A stretch of 64,000 bases of DNA, from the NCBI GenBank assembly GCA_963978895.1, contig OZ022238.1:26357617-26421616 (forward strand), in the 5' to 3' direction. The translations under genes and the position numbers were made by a program. Within the stretch, counting starts at the first letter, position 1; each line of letters begins with the position of its first letter. This DNA comes from Erpobdella octoculata. Lineage: Eukaryota; Annelida; Clitellata; Hirudinida; Erpobdellidae. Shown piece by piece: positions 19,907 to 32,828 of this stretch. The notes under the pieces were generated by a model. That model made no database searches and was not told the DNA's origin. It saw only the letters and a list, made by a program, of their open reading frames with translations.

Positions 19907-21890
19907 TGTAAAATCGCTGTTTTTACAATAGGTTTTCCCATTGATAGACGTTAAAGGACTTCGAATAACTATTATGGACATTATTATTAAACCAGAAGGT
20001 ATAACTAGCCGTAACAAAGCTTCATTTATTATTTTCCAATAAAACATCAAAACCATTCTATTGAGCCCGGTATACGATTTGGTGATATCGTAACATTGGT
20101 GTCAGAATTGGGATACAAGAATGGTTTTGAAATCATTGGATGAGCTTTGGGCGAGTGAAATGAAAGACGAGCTGGAGAAACGTGGCCTGAGCGATACAGG
20201 TAAAAAGGACGAACTTATGGAACGCCTCTTAGCCGCGTTAGTGAATGAGGGCTATGGGCCTGACGACGACGAATATCTATTCGACATTGACGAGGAGGCT
20301 GTGGTCAAGCGAAGGAAATTAAAAAACAAATTGCTGGAGGAAGAAAGACAACGAGCGAAAGAAAACATGGCAGTACAGAAGAAGACAGGAGAAGGAATGA
20401 TTCTTGGCCACGGAAACAAAGTGGCAGCAGCCGGTACAACTGTTGAGAGTTTGGTCGCAGGGTTGGCTGAGGCAGTGGTGGACACGGTTCTGGACCAGCG
20501 GGCTGCTGGTGATGTGGGTTGCTGTGGGTTGCTGTGGCGAAACCCAATTTGAACTGGAGTCCACCAGCTGTGTCTCAGAGCATGTGACGGATGACGGCCG
20601 TACAGACTGCACAAGTCAGGTGGGTCATGATGATGAGCCTGTCAAAGACGGTCATGATAAGGAACCTTGCAAAGATGCTCAAGATGAACCATGCAAAGAT
20701 GGTGACAGTGATACAGTCGGTTTGGACGTCAAAAACCAAACTAAAGAAGATGAGAAGAATGTTGAAAACGAAATGCAAAACGATGAGGATGAAAGTGACG
20801 ATGATGATTATAATAATAATGGCAATAACAACTATGGCTTTCACCCATACAGCGACGGTTCTGAAACGGAAGCCTCCATAACAGACGACGTCACCGAATA
20901 TTCAGGGTCAGATTTTAGTGAAGAATCTGACTCGGATGAAGTAACCGAGGATTTAGAAATGGACGAAACTCCAATGGAAAAATACGTCAAAGTTAACTTG
21001 ACAAGAAAAGAAGACACTGATTTGAGAGACGATGGCGATAATTTGAAGAAAGATCCGCTGGACGATACGAAAGTTGACACCGACGAAAGAGCCGAGTTGG
21101 AATGTGAAATGAAAACGTTCGATTGTTGCTTGGAAGAAAACAAACATGACGGCGATGAACTTCTCCAAAACAACAATAGCAATGCAGCAAGCAAAAACTC
21201 TAGAAAAAATGAGACAAGAACAGAGAACGGTACCGAGGGTTTTAAATCAGATGAATCCACAGAAGATTCTAGATCAGATAGACTAAGAGTCATTGTAAAA
21301 TCAAATAACAGTTTGATGAAGGGATTTATTGGATTTATGGAACGTGTTTTCGAAAAACCTTTTGAAGAGTTTCTTGAGAAAGATCTAAAGGATGTGAAGG
21401 AAGAAGAAAAAGCAGACAATTCCGATAAACCGTGCAAAGATGTTCAGGACGAGGCATGCAAAAAAGGCTGTGATGAACCGTGCAAAAATGGCGACGATGA
21501 GCCAAAGAAAGACTCTGTTGATGAGCCAAAGAAGGACTGGAAGAAACTGTGTCAAACGGTCAAGAGACTTGACCATGTTGTTTGCGAATTGCGGTCAAAG
21601 CCACGAGTAAAGATCAAGGTATTTTGGTGTTCGTGGCCGAGTCGCATTTCTTAAAAGCGATATGCTGTTCGGGACGAACAGAATTAAGAAGGGGGTAATA
21701 ATGTAAAATCGCTGTTTTTACAATAGGTTTTCCCATTGATAGACGTTAAAGGACTTCGAATAACTATTATGGACATTATTATTAAACCAGAAGGTATAAC
21801 TAGCCGTAACAAAGCTTCATTTATTATTTTCCAATAAAACATAAAAACCATTCTATTGAGCCCGGTATACGATTTGGTGATATCGTAACA
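19907..21890 (+). mobile_element. Compact LTR retrotransposon carrying a SAP-domain ORF
   Basis: Two 189-bp LTRs (19907-20095 and 21702-21890), both TGTAAAATCG...CGTAACA, differing at one position I can see. A primer-binding-site-like TTGGTGTCAGAATTGGG follows the left LTR, and a purine tract (AAGAAGGGGG) precedes the right LTR. The 1.6-kb interior has no recognisable protease, RT, RNase H or integrase; its only coding sequence is the acidic SAP-domain frame. It must be mobilised in trans. No clear target duplication is visible. Confidence 0.9.
20121..21654 (+). pseudogene. SAP-domain acidic protein inside LTR element (one frameshift)
   Basis: ATG 20121 follows the primer-binding site by about 10 bp. 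Residues 4-38 form a SAP-like helix-extended loop-helix motif (LDELWASEMKDELEKRG, LSDTGKKDELMERL), a DNA/chromatin-binding fold. A basic helix follows (VKRRKLKNKLLEEERQRAKE). The frame is shifted near 20517-20540 by a direct tandem duplication of GTGGGTTGCT; beyond it a second frame runs to 21654 and is strongly acidic, with repeated DEPCKDG/DEPKKD motifs at both ends and a DDDDYNNNGNNNYG patch. Together they span roughly 500 codons. Possible roles are a transduced host gene or a divergent gag; I found no zinc knuckle. Confidence 0.7.
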
Positions 21891-22200
21891 ATATATATAT
21901 ATATATATACTAGCGGGGTGCCCGGGCTTTTTAGAGGTTTTTCTATTGTTTTTCTCTCATGCTCCCATACTTGTGAAACGTACTCGTACTGGACACCATG
22001 GTAATCGTACTCCTACTCGCACCATAAGTTTTCGCAACATCTGAGTGTTACTGTCCGCGATCGGTTAGTGTTATGGTATTGCTAAGAACCGTTGTCCGTA
22101 TTTGAAGTGCAGCAAACAATGGGCCAATGGGCATAGGCACACAGGTAAATTCCACTGCCCATCCTGCTGCTGTACGTCTTTCACTAATTTATCTTTTATG
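21891..22200 (-). mobile_element. Helitron 3' end fragment (minus strand)
   Basis: After a TA run, ACTAGCGGGG and a partial CCCGGG hairpin at 21910-21930 followed by TTTTTAGAGGTTTTTC match the reverse complement of other Helitron 3' ends here. The interior is unrelated unique sequence. Confidence 0.5.
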
Positions 22201-22204
22201 CAAG

Positions 22205-22365
22205 TGCCGACTATTCAATACCGGTTCCGGCACCCTTCACACTGGCGGAACCGGTATTTCCAAAAACCGACCGGTATTTCAAAAAACCGACCGGTATTTC
22301 AAAAAACCGACCGGTATTTCAAAAAACCGATCGGTATACCGGCACAGCCCTACAAATTGGTAACC
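22205..22365. repeat. Tandem CCGGTATTTC repeat, probable hAT-type MITE end
   Basis: Four copies of a 22-bp unit CCGGTATTTCAAAAAACCGA, itself partly palindromic, flanked by TACCGGTTCCGGCAC and GTATACCGGCACAGCCCTA. GGGCTGTGCCGGTATACCG reads like a hAT-type terminal repeat. Confidence 0.5.
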
Positions 22366-22399
22366 CCGCGTCGCAACAAAATACAATAACTGTCGCTTT

Positions 22400-22730
22400 T
22401 CAATTTATTTTTTGCTAATTTAGGAAATAATTTCTACCTCTTCTATTTCCATTTTGAATCCAAAAATAATTTCTACTTCTCATTCTAATTCCATTTTTTT
22501 CACGCAATTTCCCTTCCTATTTCTAAGTTGATTCTAGATTAAAATTCTATTTCTAATTTCCATAACTGATAAAAAATAAATGGAAATAACACTGATAAAA
22601 AATAAATGAAAATAACACTGATAAAAAATAAATGGAAATAACACTGATAAAAAATAAATGGAAATAACACTGGTTCTGTGCTTAATTTAATTTTTATAAG
22701 CTTTCACCTTTGATATTCTAATTAACATGC
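22400..22730. repeat. AT-rich stretch with 28-bp tandem repeat
   Basis: From about 22567 to 22675 a unit of the form ACACTGATAAAAAATAAATG is repeated four times. The flanks have TTTCTACTTCT words related to 6100-6180. Confidence 0.6.
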
Positions 22731-22902
22731 AGTCAAACATTTTCAACATAATTTTTATTCATGTAAAATTATTTTAACATTGACCAAGTAAATGAATGCG
22801 TACGGCTCTACATTATCAGTCAAGCTGAATAATCAAGGCACAATTTCTTTCTACATTAAGAGACGGAATTTAGAAAAAAACCACATTGATTAATTAACTT
22901 CA

Positions 22903-22908
22903 TTTATT
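22903..22908 (-). terminator. PGM3: PGM3 polyadenylation signal
   Basis: AATAAA on the minus strand about 68 nt after the PGM3 stop codon. Confidence 0.7.
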
Positions 22909-22975
22909 ATTTGAGAATAATTCAATTCATATCCAGATGTTACTGTAGAAACGTTAAAGTGATTGAATGGGACGA

Positions 22976-25900
22976 TCAGTGGTTGGGTTTAGATGGTTTT
23001 TCTCTTTCACCACCAGCCATGTCATATACAACACATCCAACTTCATATGCAAGTTGGTCTGCATTTTCCTGTTTTAACAATTTCAACCAAATCATAAAAA
23101 AAGCTAAAATTTTTTAAAAACTCTGATGGTTGTGTTGATGATTTCATGATAGCACGATTGTAATATAATATCTAATAAAAAAATTACATAATAAGTAAGA
23201 AAATTTACTCTGATTTTTTCTATTTGAGAATTGATCTGAAATATGTTCAACAACAAAAACCAATCTACAAACCCTTGAGTTGGCTTCGGCGTAAACCCTG
23301 ACAACATCTTCAGTACCTGATGGTCTATTAATAGAAAAATGTCCAGTTTGTCATAAAGCCAACTCAGCTTTATTTAGTAAACAATAAAATTTTGACATAT
23401 TGAAATATATTTTTTAAAACAAACTCAGCTTTATAAATTAGTAAACAATTAATTTTTGATGTATCCAAATAGGAAATTTTGGAAGTCAATGAACTGAAAA
23501 TTATTTCCATAAAACCTGACAAAACTTCTTCCAGAATCAAATTTTGCAACAATATTATTGATAGCTGCTTGCAGTCCTTCTGGTTGAACGACTTCTCTTT
23601 CTGCATTTGTAGTTACAATTGCTCTCCTGTCCTTCACCTAAAGCAACAGAATGTATTATAATCAGCATTAGAAGTAATGTATGTAACATTATAGACATTA
23701 ATTATAAATGTATGTATGCAGCAGATATATCATGAGCTGTATAAAGAAATCACAGTTGCATTAGAAATCATGTATGTACGATGTACGCAGCACATCTATC
23801 ATGAATTGTAAAAGAAATTTAAAATGTAGTTTTAAAGTTTAGTTTAGTACATGTCGAAATATAGATGTTACAATAACAATATTACATAAAATATAACATG
23901 ATAATAATTTATATTTATAAGTAAATTAAGAATTACTATGTAAATATTTTTACATTTAATCTGTTTTAGTCTGTATACAACAATTATTATTATCATCATC
24001 AACAAACCTTTATCTTAAGTTGTCTGTTTGGAAGATCCGCATACAATTCGTTCCATGTGGCAATGCTACGATTCTTTCTATTCAAGATTGTCTCTACCAG
24101 TAACATGTCAGATATGGCATCACCGACAGTCTGTGCAAATATTATTTTAATTTTATGCATTCTGTTGAAATATTAGAAATTACAATATCATGTTAGACAT
24201 ATGAATAAATGAATGCTGGCTAAGATGATCAGTAAGCATCTGCTTCCGTAATCGTTATCTCGATTTCAACCAAGATTTCAAAACGATACGGGAAATCCTG
24301 TATCGTTATTAAAATGATACGGCCTGCGGGGAAGTCTCGTTTCAAAATAAAATAGCGAGACTTAAATTTGTTCTCGTATAAAAGTCTCGAAACAAATTCC
24401 AAGATTTAAAAAAAATATTTTTCAATAAATAACGAAAGTCATACATATTTAATTAACGATTGTCACAACTGTGAATATTTGCAATTGATTCATCAACATT
24501 GATTAATTAATCTACCTATTTTTGACAGAAGTTTGTAACTATTTAACTATTATTATCTCCACTTTAAATTCGGTTTTCCTAACAGCCTGTAGCCCCTGGA
24601 TATTTACTATTTTTAGTCCGGGAACCGGCAGCATATTTCTAAATGGTAGTAGTATGCAGTAATTCAGAGGTCGACTAGCAGCCTAAGAGGGCCGTGGCTT
24701 AAGGCTAGAGGTAAATCACACTCTAATTTCACATTTTCAATGTTATGTTGTTGATATTAATAAATATATTAATATAAGTGTCCCAAATAATATGAATTGT
24801 TGATTTAGTTAGTTCAAAGTTAGTTTGAGTAAATTGGAATAAAACTTATTTATAATTCGTAAAATGCCTTGACTTCACATTCATGTTATTATTACTATTA
24901 TTATTTATTTTCCAATTTTTAAAGTGCTTTAAAATCAGACAAAAAGATTATAAAAAGCACTCAACCAAGTCAGCAAGCAAAAACAGCTGCAGAAATGATA
25001 AATGTAACTTTATATTTATGGTTTAAATTGTCATATTAAAGGATAGGTGAGTGAGGTTCTCAAAGATGTGGAAAAGTTGTTGTAGCTCGAATGTTCTCTG
25101 ACTCCCGGTGGAAGAGCGTTCCAAATGACTGGTCCAACAACATGAAGGATCGGTCTCCGAACTTTGTGAGACCGGATCTGGGGATGATGAGAGTAGGAAG
25201 ATCAGCTGATCGGAGAGATGATCTTCCTTGAACTGTATTTGAAGTGACCAGGAGGGAGCTTATGTATTCTGGCTAGCCATAGAGCATGGCTTTGAAGATG
25301 ATATTTGATATTTTGAGAGTAACTCTTTCCGGAATTTTTAACCACTGACTCATTTGAAATGACGAAAATTGTAATTGAAGAATTTATTGGTTAAAAAATA
25401 GATAAATAATAAAACAGTCAGGGTTAACTCGTTTTATTCGAGACAAAATTTCCACAGTTGACATTTCAGTCGAGATCCAGATATCGTATCGTTTTATTCA
25501 AGACAAATTTCAAAAGTCGTATCGTATCGTTTCAAAAAAATAACGGGACGCAGAATCCTAATGATCAGAGAACTTTCATTTGAAATTAGCCAAATTATTA
25601 TGGAATATAATTTCACCAGTAATGCTATAAAGAGTTTCAATTACAATAACTGTGAGAAAATAATACATCTAACAAAATCATTTAAATATGCCAATATATC
25701 AAGGTATTACCTGATTAGTCAAGTTGATGAATGATAAGAAATCTTTAGCTGCTTGTTTATTTTCATTTGAGTTTCTGTTATTTGAATATTCATGAAAAAT
25801 ATTCCAATAATAATTATTTTCATTCAAACAATTTAAAGAAATAACATGCACATACTCCTGTGAAAGAACTTGTCTGAGTTTTTCAACAACACTGTCTTTA

Positions 25901-28900
25901 AACAACACCTGTAAGCCAGATTATTACATCATTCAATTTTGTCAGGTAATATTATTGCTGTTGTTTTATTTTTATTATCAATGTGAGCCTCAGTGCAATA
26001 ATGTAATAAATAAATGTTGATTTTATAATAAATACTTATCAAGTTATTATATTAAATCCTTCCATTAGAAAAAAAATATTATTTAAAACTTTAAAAAAAG
26101 AAGATATTTAATTAGTAATGAAAAATATATAAAAAATGCAGTTTTTTACTTACAGTCCCATGCCCATTGGCTTCAAAATAAACTCCAACTTCGAATTCTT
26201 GGGCTTTATGATGAAGATGTTTCACTCCAGTTGGCACACAGGCTACTGGAACTTTCTGAAAGTATAATGATATTTACATGATACATGCATAATCGATTAA
26301 ACTTTAACATGAGTATAATTAATCTAAATTTTCAGATAGTTGAAGATCACGTGGTGCATCTAACATTAACAACAAAAAACAAGCGAACCGAAAAAAACCT
26401 TCCATTTTCCACAAACCCTTTATATTTTTTAATTCGGCAGCTTTAAATTTTTGCAAAGTATTTTTAGATGATAAGTCTATAAATTAGAGAAATCTTGACC
26501 AGTTTTCTAAATACCTAATAGGTGAAGATGAAAAATTTGAAAAACTTTTGAATCCCTTTAACAAAATCCCTAATTTAAAAAATTAATTTTTACTTACTTT
26601 GTATGAACTTCAAACTGGTGGTTTTATTTCTTTTATGATTTTTTTTAATTTTATTAAGTTTTTAATACAACTTTTAAAAATTTTGTCCAATCAATCCCAA
26701 AATGTATTAGAATGCATTGTCATCGATAGCAATTCAAAACACCTTAACTGGATGATGGGAATCAAATCAAAATCAAAGAATCATTTGATTAGGCGCTCCC
26801 TAGGTTTTGTTTTAAGAGCCACAAGATTATAACGCATTCCCTCAAATCAAGCAAACATAAAGGTTTTAAAAAACATGCTCAACTATTTACAACACAATTC
26901 AAATCATATTTGATCCACTCACGGCTACATCAGTAATGTACTTAGTAGAAGCTCCGTTGGCGTATGCCGTTTGAACAACTCCAACATCAATGGAAATTCC
27001 AGCTTGGTTTGTGAGATCGGAAACAAATTCTGCTATCTGAATCAGTCGAAAATAATCTATGTGATGCACATATTGCAATGAATTGAATGAAATAATAAAT
27101 ATAATTTATCCACTTACAAGTGTTGCAATCTTGTCGCCATCCAATAAGTGAAATGTTTCAGCTGTTGGAAAAATAAAAAAAAAACTAATTTTAGGCTTCC
27201 TTTATATGAATCTCTTAAGTGTGTTGCGATTTGTGAAGCAGGACCACATTATTAAACTTATAATGACAAGCAGGACCACATTATTAAACTTATAATGACA
27301 AACATGACCACATTATTAAACTTATAATAACAAACATGACCACATTATTAAACTTATAATAACAAACATGACCACATTATTAAATTTATAATAACAAACA
27401 TGACCACATTATTAAGCTTATAATAACATGACCGACGAAAAACACCTGAATCAAAGTAGTAATAAACAACTCTGTCAGCATCTCCATCGAACGAGATGCA
27501 TCTTCTATTTTTTTCGGTTGGAACGCCTGTGAGAAGTTCAGATGAAATAAATAATAATTAAACAATTTCAAATGCAAACAATGATAGAGAAAGTTTACCC
27601 ATGGGGGCTTTTTGTTGAATCTTCACGTAATCTGCTCCACACTGTAATAAGAAAATACGAAACATTTTAAATGTGAACAAATAAAAGTTGATATAAAAAT
27701 AAATAAAAATAATCCTACCTGGTAGTTAAGCTTTCCATTGGAACCATCATTAAAAATGGACACCTCAATTAAATGACCAATATGTTTCATAAGTTCCTTC
27801 ATCTTCAATGCACCAACACCGTTAGCACCATCCAAATATAAAGATATGCCATCAGCTGATCCCACCTTTTATATAAATCAATTAATTGCTTATATTCTAG
27901 AATTTAAGTAGAATAAATATATTATTATCTGCACAAAAATGAGCCAGTCCCACAAGTTAGTGTAAGGAGAAACAGAGAACTGAACAACCTGAATAATAAC
28001 TTTTGAAACTTTTAGAAAGTTAAAGAAATATATATGTTAATAATTCTCTAGGAATGTACAGCTCAAATGTTAATTACTAGTCCACTGGTTAATAAGCCAG
28101 GTCATAGGTTTGATGTCTCAGGTTATTTAACTCATAATATAAATTGTCTGTCATTATTTTTAGAAAAAATAGTTAGTATAACACAGCGGTTCTCAATAAG
28201 CATCTGCGTCCCGATATCGTTATCTCGAATTCAATCGAGATTTCAAAACGATACGGGAGATCCCGTATCGCCATTGAAACGATACACCCTGCGGAAGAAG
28301 TCTCGTATCGATATAATTGGCGATACTTTAAATTTCATTCCCGATAAAAATCCCGAAAAGATTCGAGATTTTTAAAAAATATTTTCCAATAAATAACGAA
28401 AGTCATACATATTTAATTAACGATTGTCACAACTGTGAATATTTGCAATTGATTCATCAACATTGATTAATTAATCTACCTAGTGACAGAAGTTTATAAC
28501 TATTATCATCCCCACTTTAAATTCGGTTTTCAAGACAGCCTGTAGCCCCATTATTTACTATTTCTAATCTGGGAACCGGCAGCAAAAAAGCCACGCTCCT
28601 CTTAGGCTGCTAGTCGAGCTCTGTGCATACTACTGATACTACAAGCCCTACAAGGCAATCATACTCGCTGACATCGATGACTATTATTATTAATGAGAAT
28701 AATGAGTAATGTAATAGTAATGATCATTCTATGTTTATGTTTTGGTTTAGTCTGCTTCATAAACTTATTTTTTCAAATTTGTTACATAGAATTGGAATGA
28801 TTATTTTAGTGTTTCGATATGCGTAATTGACCGCAATAGTAGCTCATCTAAGATATATCTTTATAATCTCGATGATATTCTTGGTTGTGTGTATGTGTGT

Positions 28901-31900
28901 GCCACCTGTAGTGTGCACGACAGTGCCGTAGCCCGTATCGTCTGCAGCTGGAATTAGAAACTTTCTCAGCTTCTTTCTTGCTATTGCTGCTAACCGCATT
29001 CGCCATCGCCTATAAATAAACACGCTGGGTTTTTTTCACTTTCTTAATTCTTGCATAGAAGCACTTTCTCGTGTTTGTCATCATTATCATGCCGCGTCAC
29101 CGGGGTCAAATCTGGGAGTACTTTGAGGAAGAGACGGTCACGCAGAAAGTCAATGACAAGGACATCCTTGTCAAAGGATGAAGTAAATAGAAGTAAATCT
29201 TGCCAGATGCAAAGACTGCGGGAAACAGTATCATTTTAATTTAATCTTAGTAATCTAGTAATCTCAATCTCAGTAATCTGCAATCTATTTCTATCTCCAT
29301 TGGTTTTTCCACTTTCACTATTGAATTGCCTAAAAATGTCGCTCTTTTGGTGTGCTAGAAGGTTTTCTACTATTCAACTACTTGAAAAAATAATTTTAAT
29401 TTTTTTTTCATCGGCAAGTAAAATCATTCAATTAAAGTGATAAACTACCGCACAATGCGTACTAAATAAAGTAAATAAATAATTACTATCGGCGGTAGCG
29501 TTTTATTTAGAATCTAAATTTAGAAAAATAGATGTACCGAAACTAAACAAATGAAGCTTATTTCAAGTTGTAAAAACAAAATTAAATTTGGTAAATTTTT
29601 ATAAATTTTGAATTTTTTTAATATTTATATATTTATCAGTCGAGATCCCGATATCGTATCGTATCGTATCGATATCGTATCGTTATTGTTCGAGGCGTCT
29701 CGTTATTGTTCGAGGCGTCTCGTATCGTATCGTTTAATTCGAGGCAAATTTCAGAAATCGTATCGTATCGTTCCAAAAAAATAACGGGACGCAGAAGCTT
29801 AGTTCTCAACCTCTTTAGTGCTGCGACCCCTTGACAAAATATACCATGCTGTGGCGACCCCAATAATAAAATTATGTGGGTTGTTCATCGTTCACTCTGG
29901 CTCACTGCATTGTTACAACAATAACTATTGCACCTAAAGCTAATAGTCATACTCCTACAATACATTTTAGTTTTTTAATAGATAATTTGTATTTTAGAAT
30001 TGTAGCCTTTTATTTCTAGGCATTAATTATAAATTGTACACAATAATTATAATTTAACTTATTATCTTCAAATAAAGCATATTTTTCCCAACAATATTTT
30101 TTTTTACAATTCGCAAGCAAATGAGATTGTTCCTTTTTAATTTAAAATTTTAATGTTGCAGCTCCAAAATAAAATTGCTAAATTGTCAGTGAAGAAGGGT
30201 GTGCTTCCTTTATTCTCACCAGGTCAGATATTCTGGGGACAGTCTTTCAGAGGCGTCAATTGAGGGGTAGGGAGCGATCGCCCCCCCCCCAAAGATTTTT
30301 GAAAAGACTTTTTTGGGTATAAAATAAATAAAACGAAGTTTTAGAAAATTTTTGGAAAATATACCTCTGACTACCCCCTACCCGGTCATCACCTATTTTA
30401 TGAGGCAAAAATGTAGAGTTTTATAAAATTCTTAGAAAATGTACCTCCGATTTCCTCCCGGTCATCAGCTTTTTATTAGAGGCAGAAGTGTATAGAGTTT
30501 TAGAATTTTTTTCAGTTTTTGCAAGACCACAAAGCAAATTTATTTTAGCATTAAGACTACTCTTGTATTTAGACTTTATAACTAATAAGTTTGAAAAGCC
30601 TTTTACACAAAGGTGTGTTGTGGGAAAAAGAATAGGTAACATTGTACGTGGCTGTTTGAGCAATGCAGATAAGTTTCAAGTTCAAAAAGCCTGTTTAAAA
30701 AAACTCAAACTTCTGAAAGCCTTAGGCGACCCCTATAAAATAGTCAGGCGACCCCCGTTAGGGTCGCGACCCACAGGTTGAGAACCTCTGGTATAACAAA
30801 ACATTGTTTCCAAATGCTTCCAACTTAGGTATGGTAAGGCCATGAAGTTTTGAAGGATAGATTAGACGAGATGATATGTTTGATCAAATTGAAATGAAAG
30901 GTCTGCCATTTATTCTGTGTTTAAGTTAGTATATTTAATAAATGAATGAAAGTTGAAATTAAATGAGAAAAATGTGTATATAATAACTGTGTATAAAAAA
31001 TAAAAACAGAATTTGATTAATTAAAATTTAAAATATTAAAATAGAACAATCTAAGCACATTATCTTTGAAATAAATGAATTTATTAATCAAATGAGGAAA
31101 CCTTAAAAGTCCCATAACAAGTAAACCTAAAAAGTTTACTTTACATTTCGATCAGTCATTCTACAGCATCACATGATCAGACCATTAGAAAAACTGATTT
31201 GCATAAATTAATAAATTACAACAAAAAAACAGGGTTTTCCAGAAATCTGTATATTTTGTGCTAGTTTCTTAGAACATAGATAAAACAATTTCTTGAATTA
31301 AACAGTAAAATTAAAATTTATTTTTAGAAAATTTCCAGAATTTAATAGAATGCACTGTAATGGGAATCGAATCTATATATTCCAAGTTTCAGCTTGATTA
31401 GATGAAAGTTTGTTAATTTTCACTTGCAAGATTTGTTCACATGACCGGCATTGATGTTAATATAAATGAATTAAAAATAAATAAATATTAAAAAAATAAA
31501 TAAATTAACTTACAGAAGAATTAAGTTGAATGAAAGCTTGAGAAAGTTTATTGTAATATCCATCAGCTGTTGGTTCGCCATAATTGCCCTGTGTGTTGAT
31601 GCACTTGACCATGTAATGAAGTTGAGGTGTGCTAAGTACACCTGGATTAGTATTAATTATTACAGGTAAGAGAAAACATGTGATTAATCAGAGACACATT
31701 AAGGCATAATTTAAAAATATGGGAAACAATGAATACAATTTGAAACAAAAATAATTAACTATTTTAACGTTATATTATTTTAAATGTTTTTAAATGTAAA
31801 CTAAAATGATTTGCATGGCAGCTTAAATAAGTCTTTTTATTTTATTGCTTTGTTAAACAACAGAAACATAAAGCTAAATTTGTAATATAACCACTTGAAG

Positions 31901-32789
31901 CTCCAGACAAACAAAACTCCCCTTGAATGTATTGTTTCAATGACAAAGAAACATTTGAAGTACAAATGTCACACAAACCACAATACATTCATAGAATGTC
32001 ACTTTTCTTACACAATATTTCTCATATTTTTAAAATGTCACAAATGTTAGGATTCATTTTGATGATGTAATCAAGCCCTATTTCTGCCCAAGAGTGTTGT
32101 AACAAGAATTCAGATGATAGAAACCACCAATAAACATCACAAAAGAATGCCCAAGGAAAAGATATTGTTCAATAAAGTTTGAAGATTAAAGTCTGCAGTT
32201 TTATAATAATTTATTCAAATCAAACTCTAAAACCCATGTGAAAACAACACCAAGTTAAGTAACAAATTTATTATTATCCTAATTTTCTACACCCAAAAAT
32301 TAAAAATTAAAAATATATTATATTATAAATATAAGATTCAGTTAAGAGTAAGAAGTTACCATAGTCTTGATATTCAGATTCAAGTTTCTTAATTCCATCA
32401 ATGAGAGCTTGAGATAAAGCTGGTCCTGATGATCTATGAGAGTTAAAAATAAATAATTTTTATAACATATTTTTAGATCAAGTAATAACATTTTAATGTT
32501 TGTATTTGTGTATGGCTTCATAAAGCCCTCGATTGAATGATTGAACATTGAAATAATTTATAAAACGTTTTAAAATACTTTAAGATAAAAAAATTAGGCA
32601 CTAATGCAAATGAACAAATACCTTGTATCTCTAGCTAAAACAATATTTGATGGATGATTCATTTCGATGTTAAAATCATGGATAATCTTTTTAATTTCAT
32701 CTTCGAGACCATCTTCACTGATTAGAAAATTTTGAAAACAAGTAAAACTTAATTCAGTATTTATATAAATGACAATATATAAGTTGTCA

Positions 32790-32828
<39 letters not shown>

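Larger units (their letters stand above)
28184..30790. mobile_element. hAT-type transposon, family 2 (outer element in PGM3 intron)
   Basis: Inverted ends CAGCGGTTCTCAACCT (split by the nested element) and AGGTTGAGAACCTCTG; perfect 8-bp duplication GTATAACA (28176-28183, 30791-30798). Next to the ends are GCGACCCC blocks. It carries a minus-strand transposase remnant at 30480-30663. Confidence 0.92.

Noticed and set aside
20252..20614. Minus-strand frames of 80-120 codons opposite the SAP ORF
   Set aside because: Shadows of the plus-strand SAP/acidic coding region; composition explained by the sense codons.
25711..25908. Lineage-specific 27-residue insertion in PGM3
   Set aside because: A GTATGT donor and AACAG acceptor remove exactly these codons and restore the family alignment, so an intron is the better reading.
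27236..27433. CRISPR-like direct repeats
   Set aside because: The 32-bp units are contiguous with no spacers and lie in an intron of an animal gene: a minisatellite.
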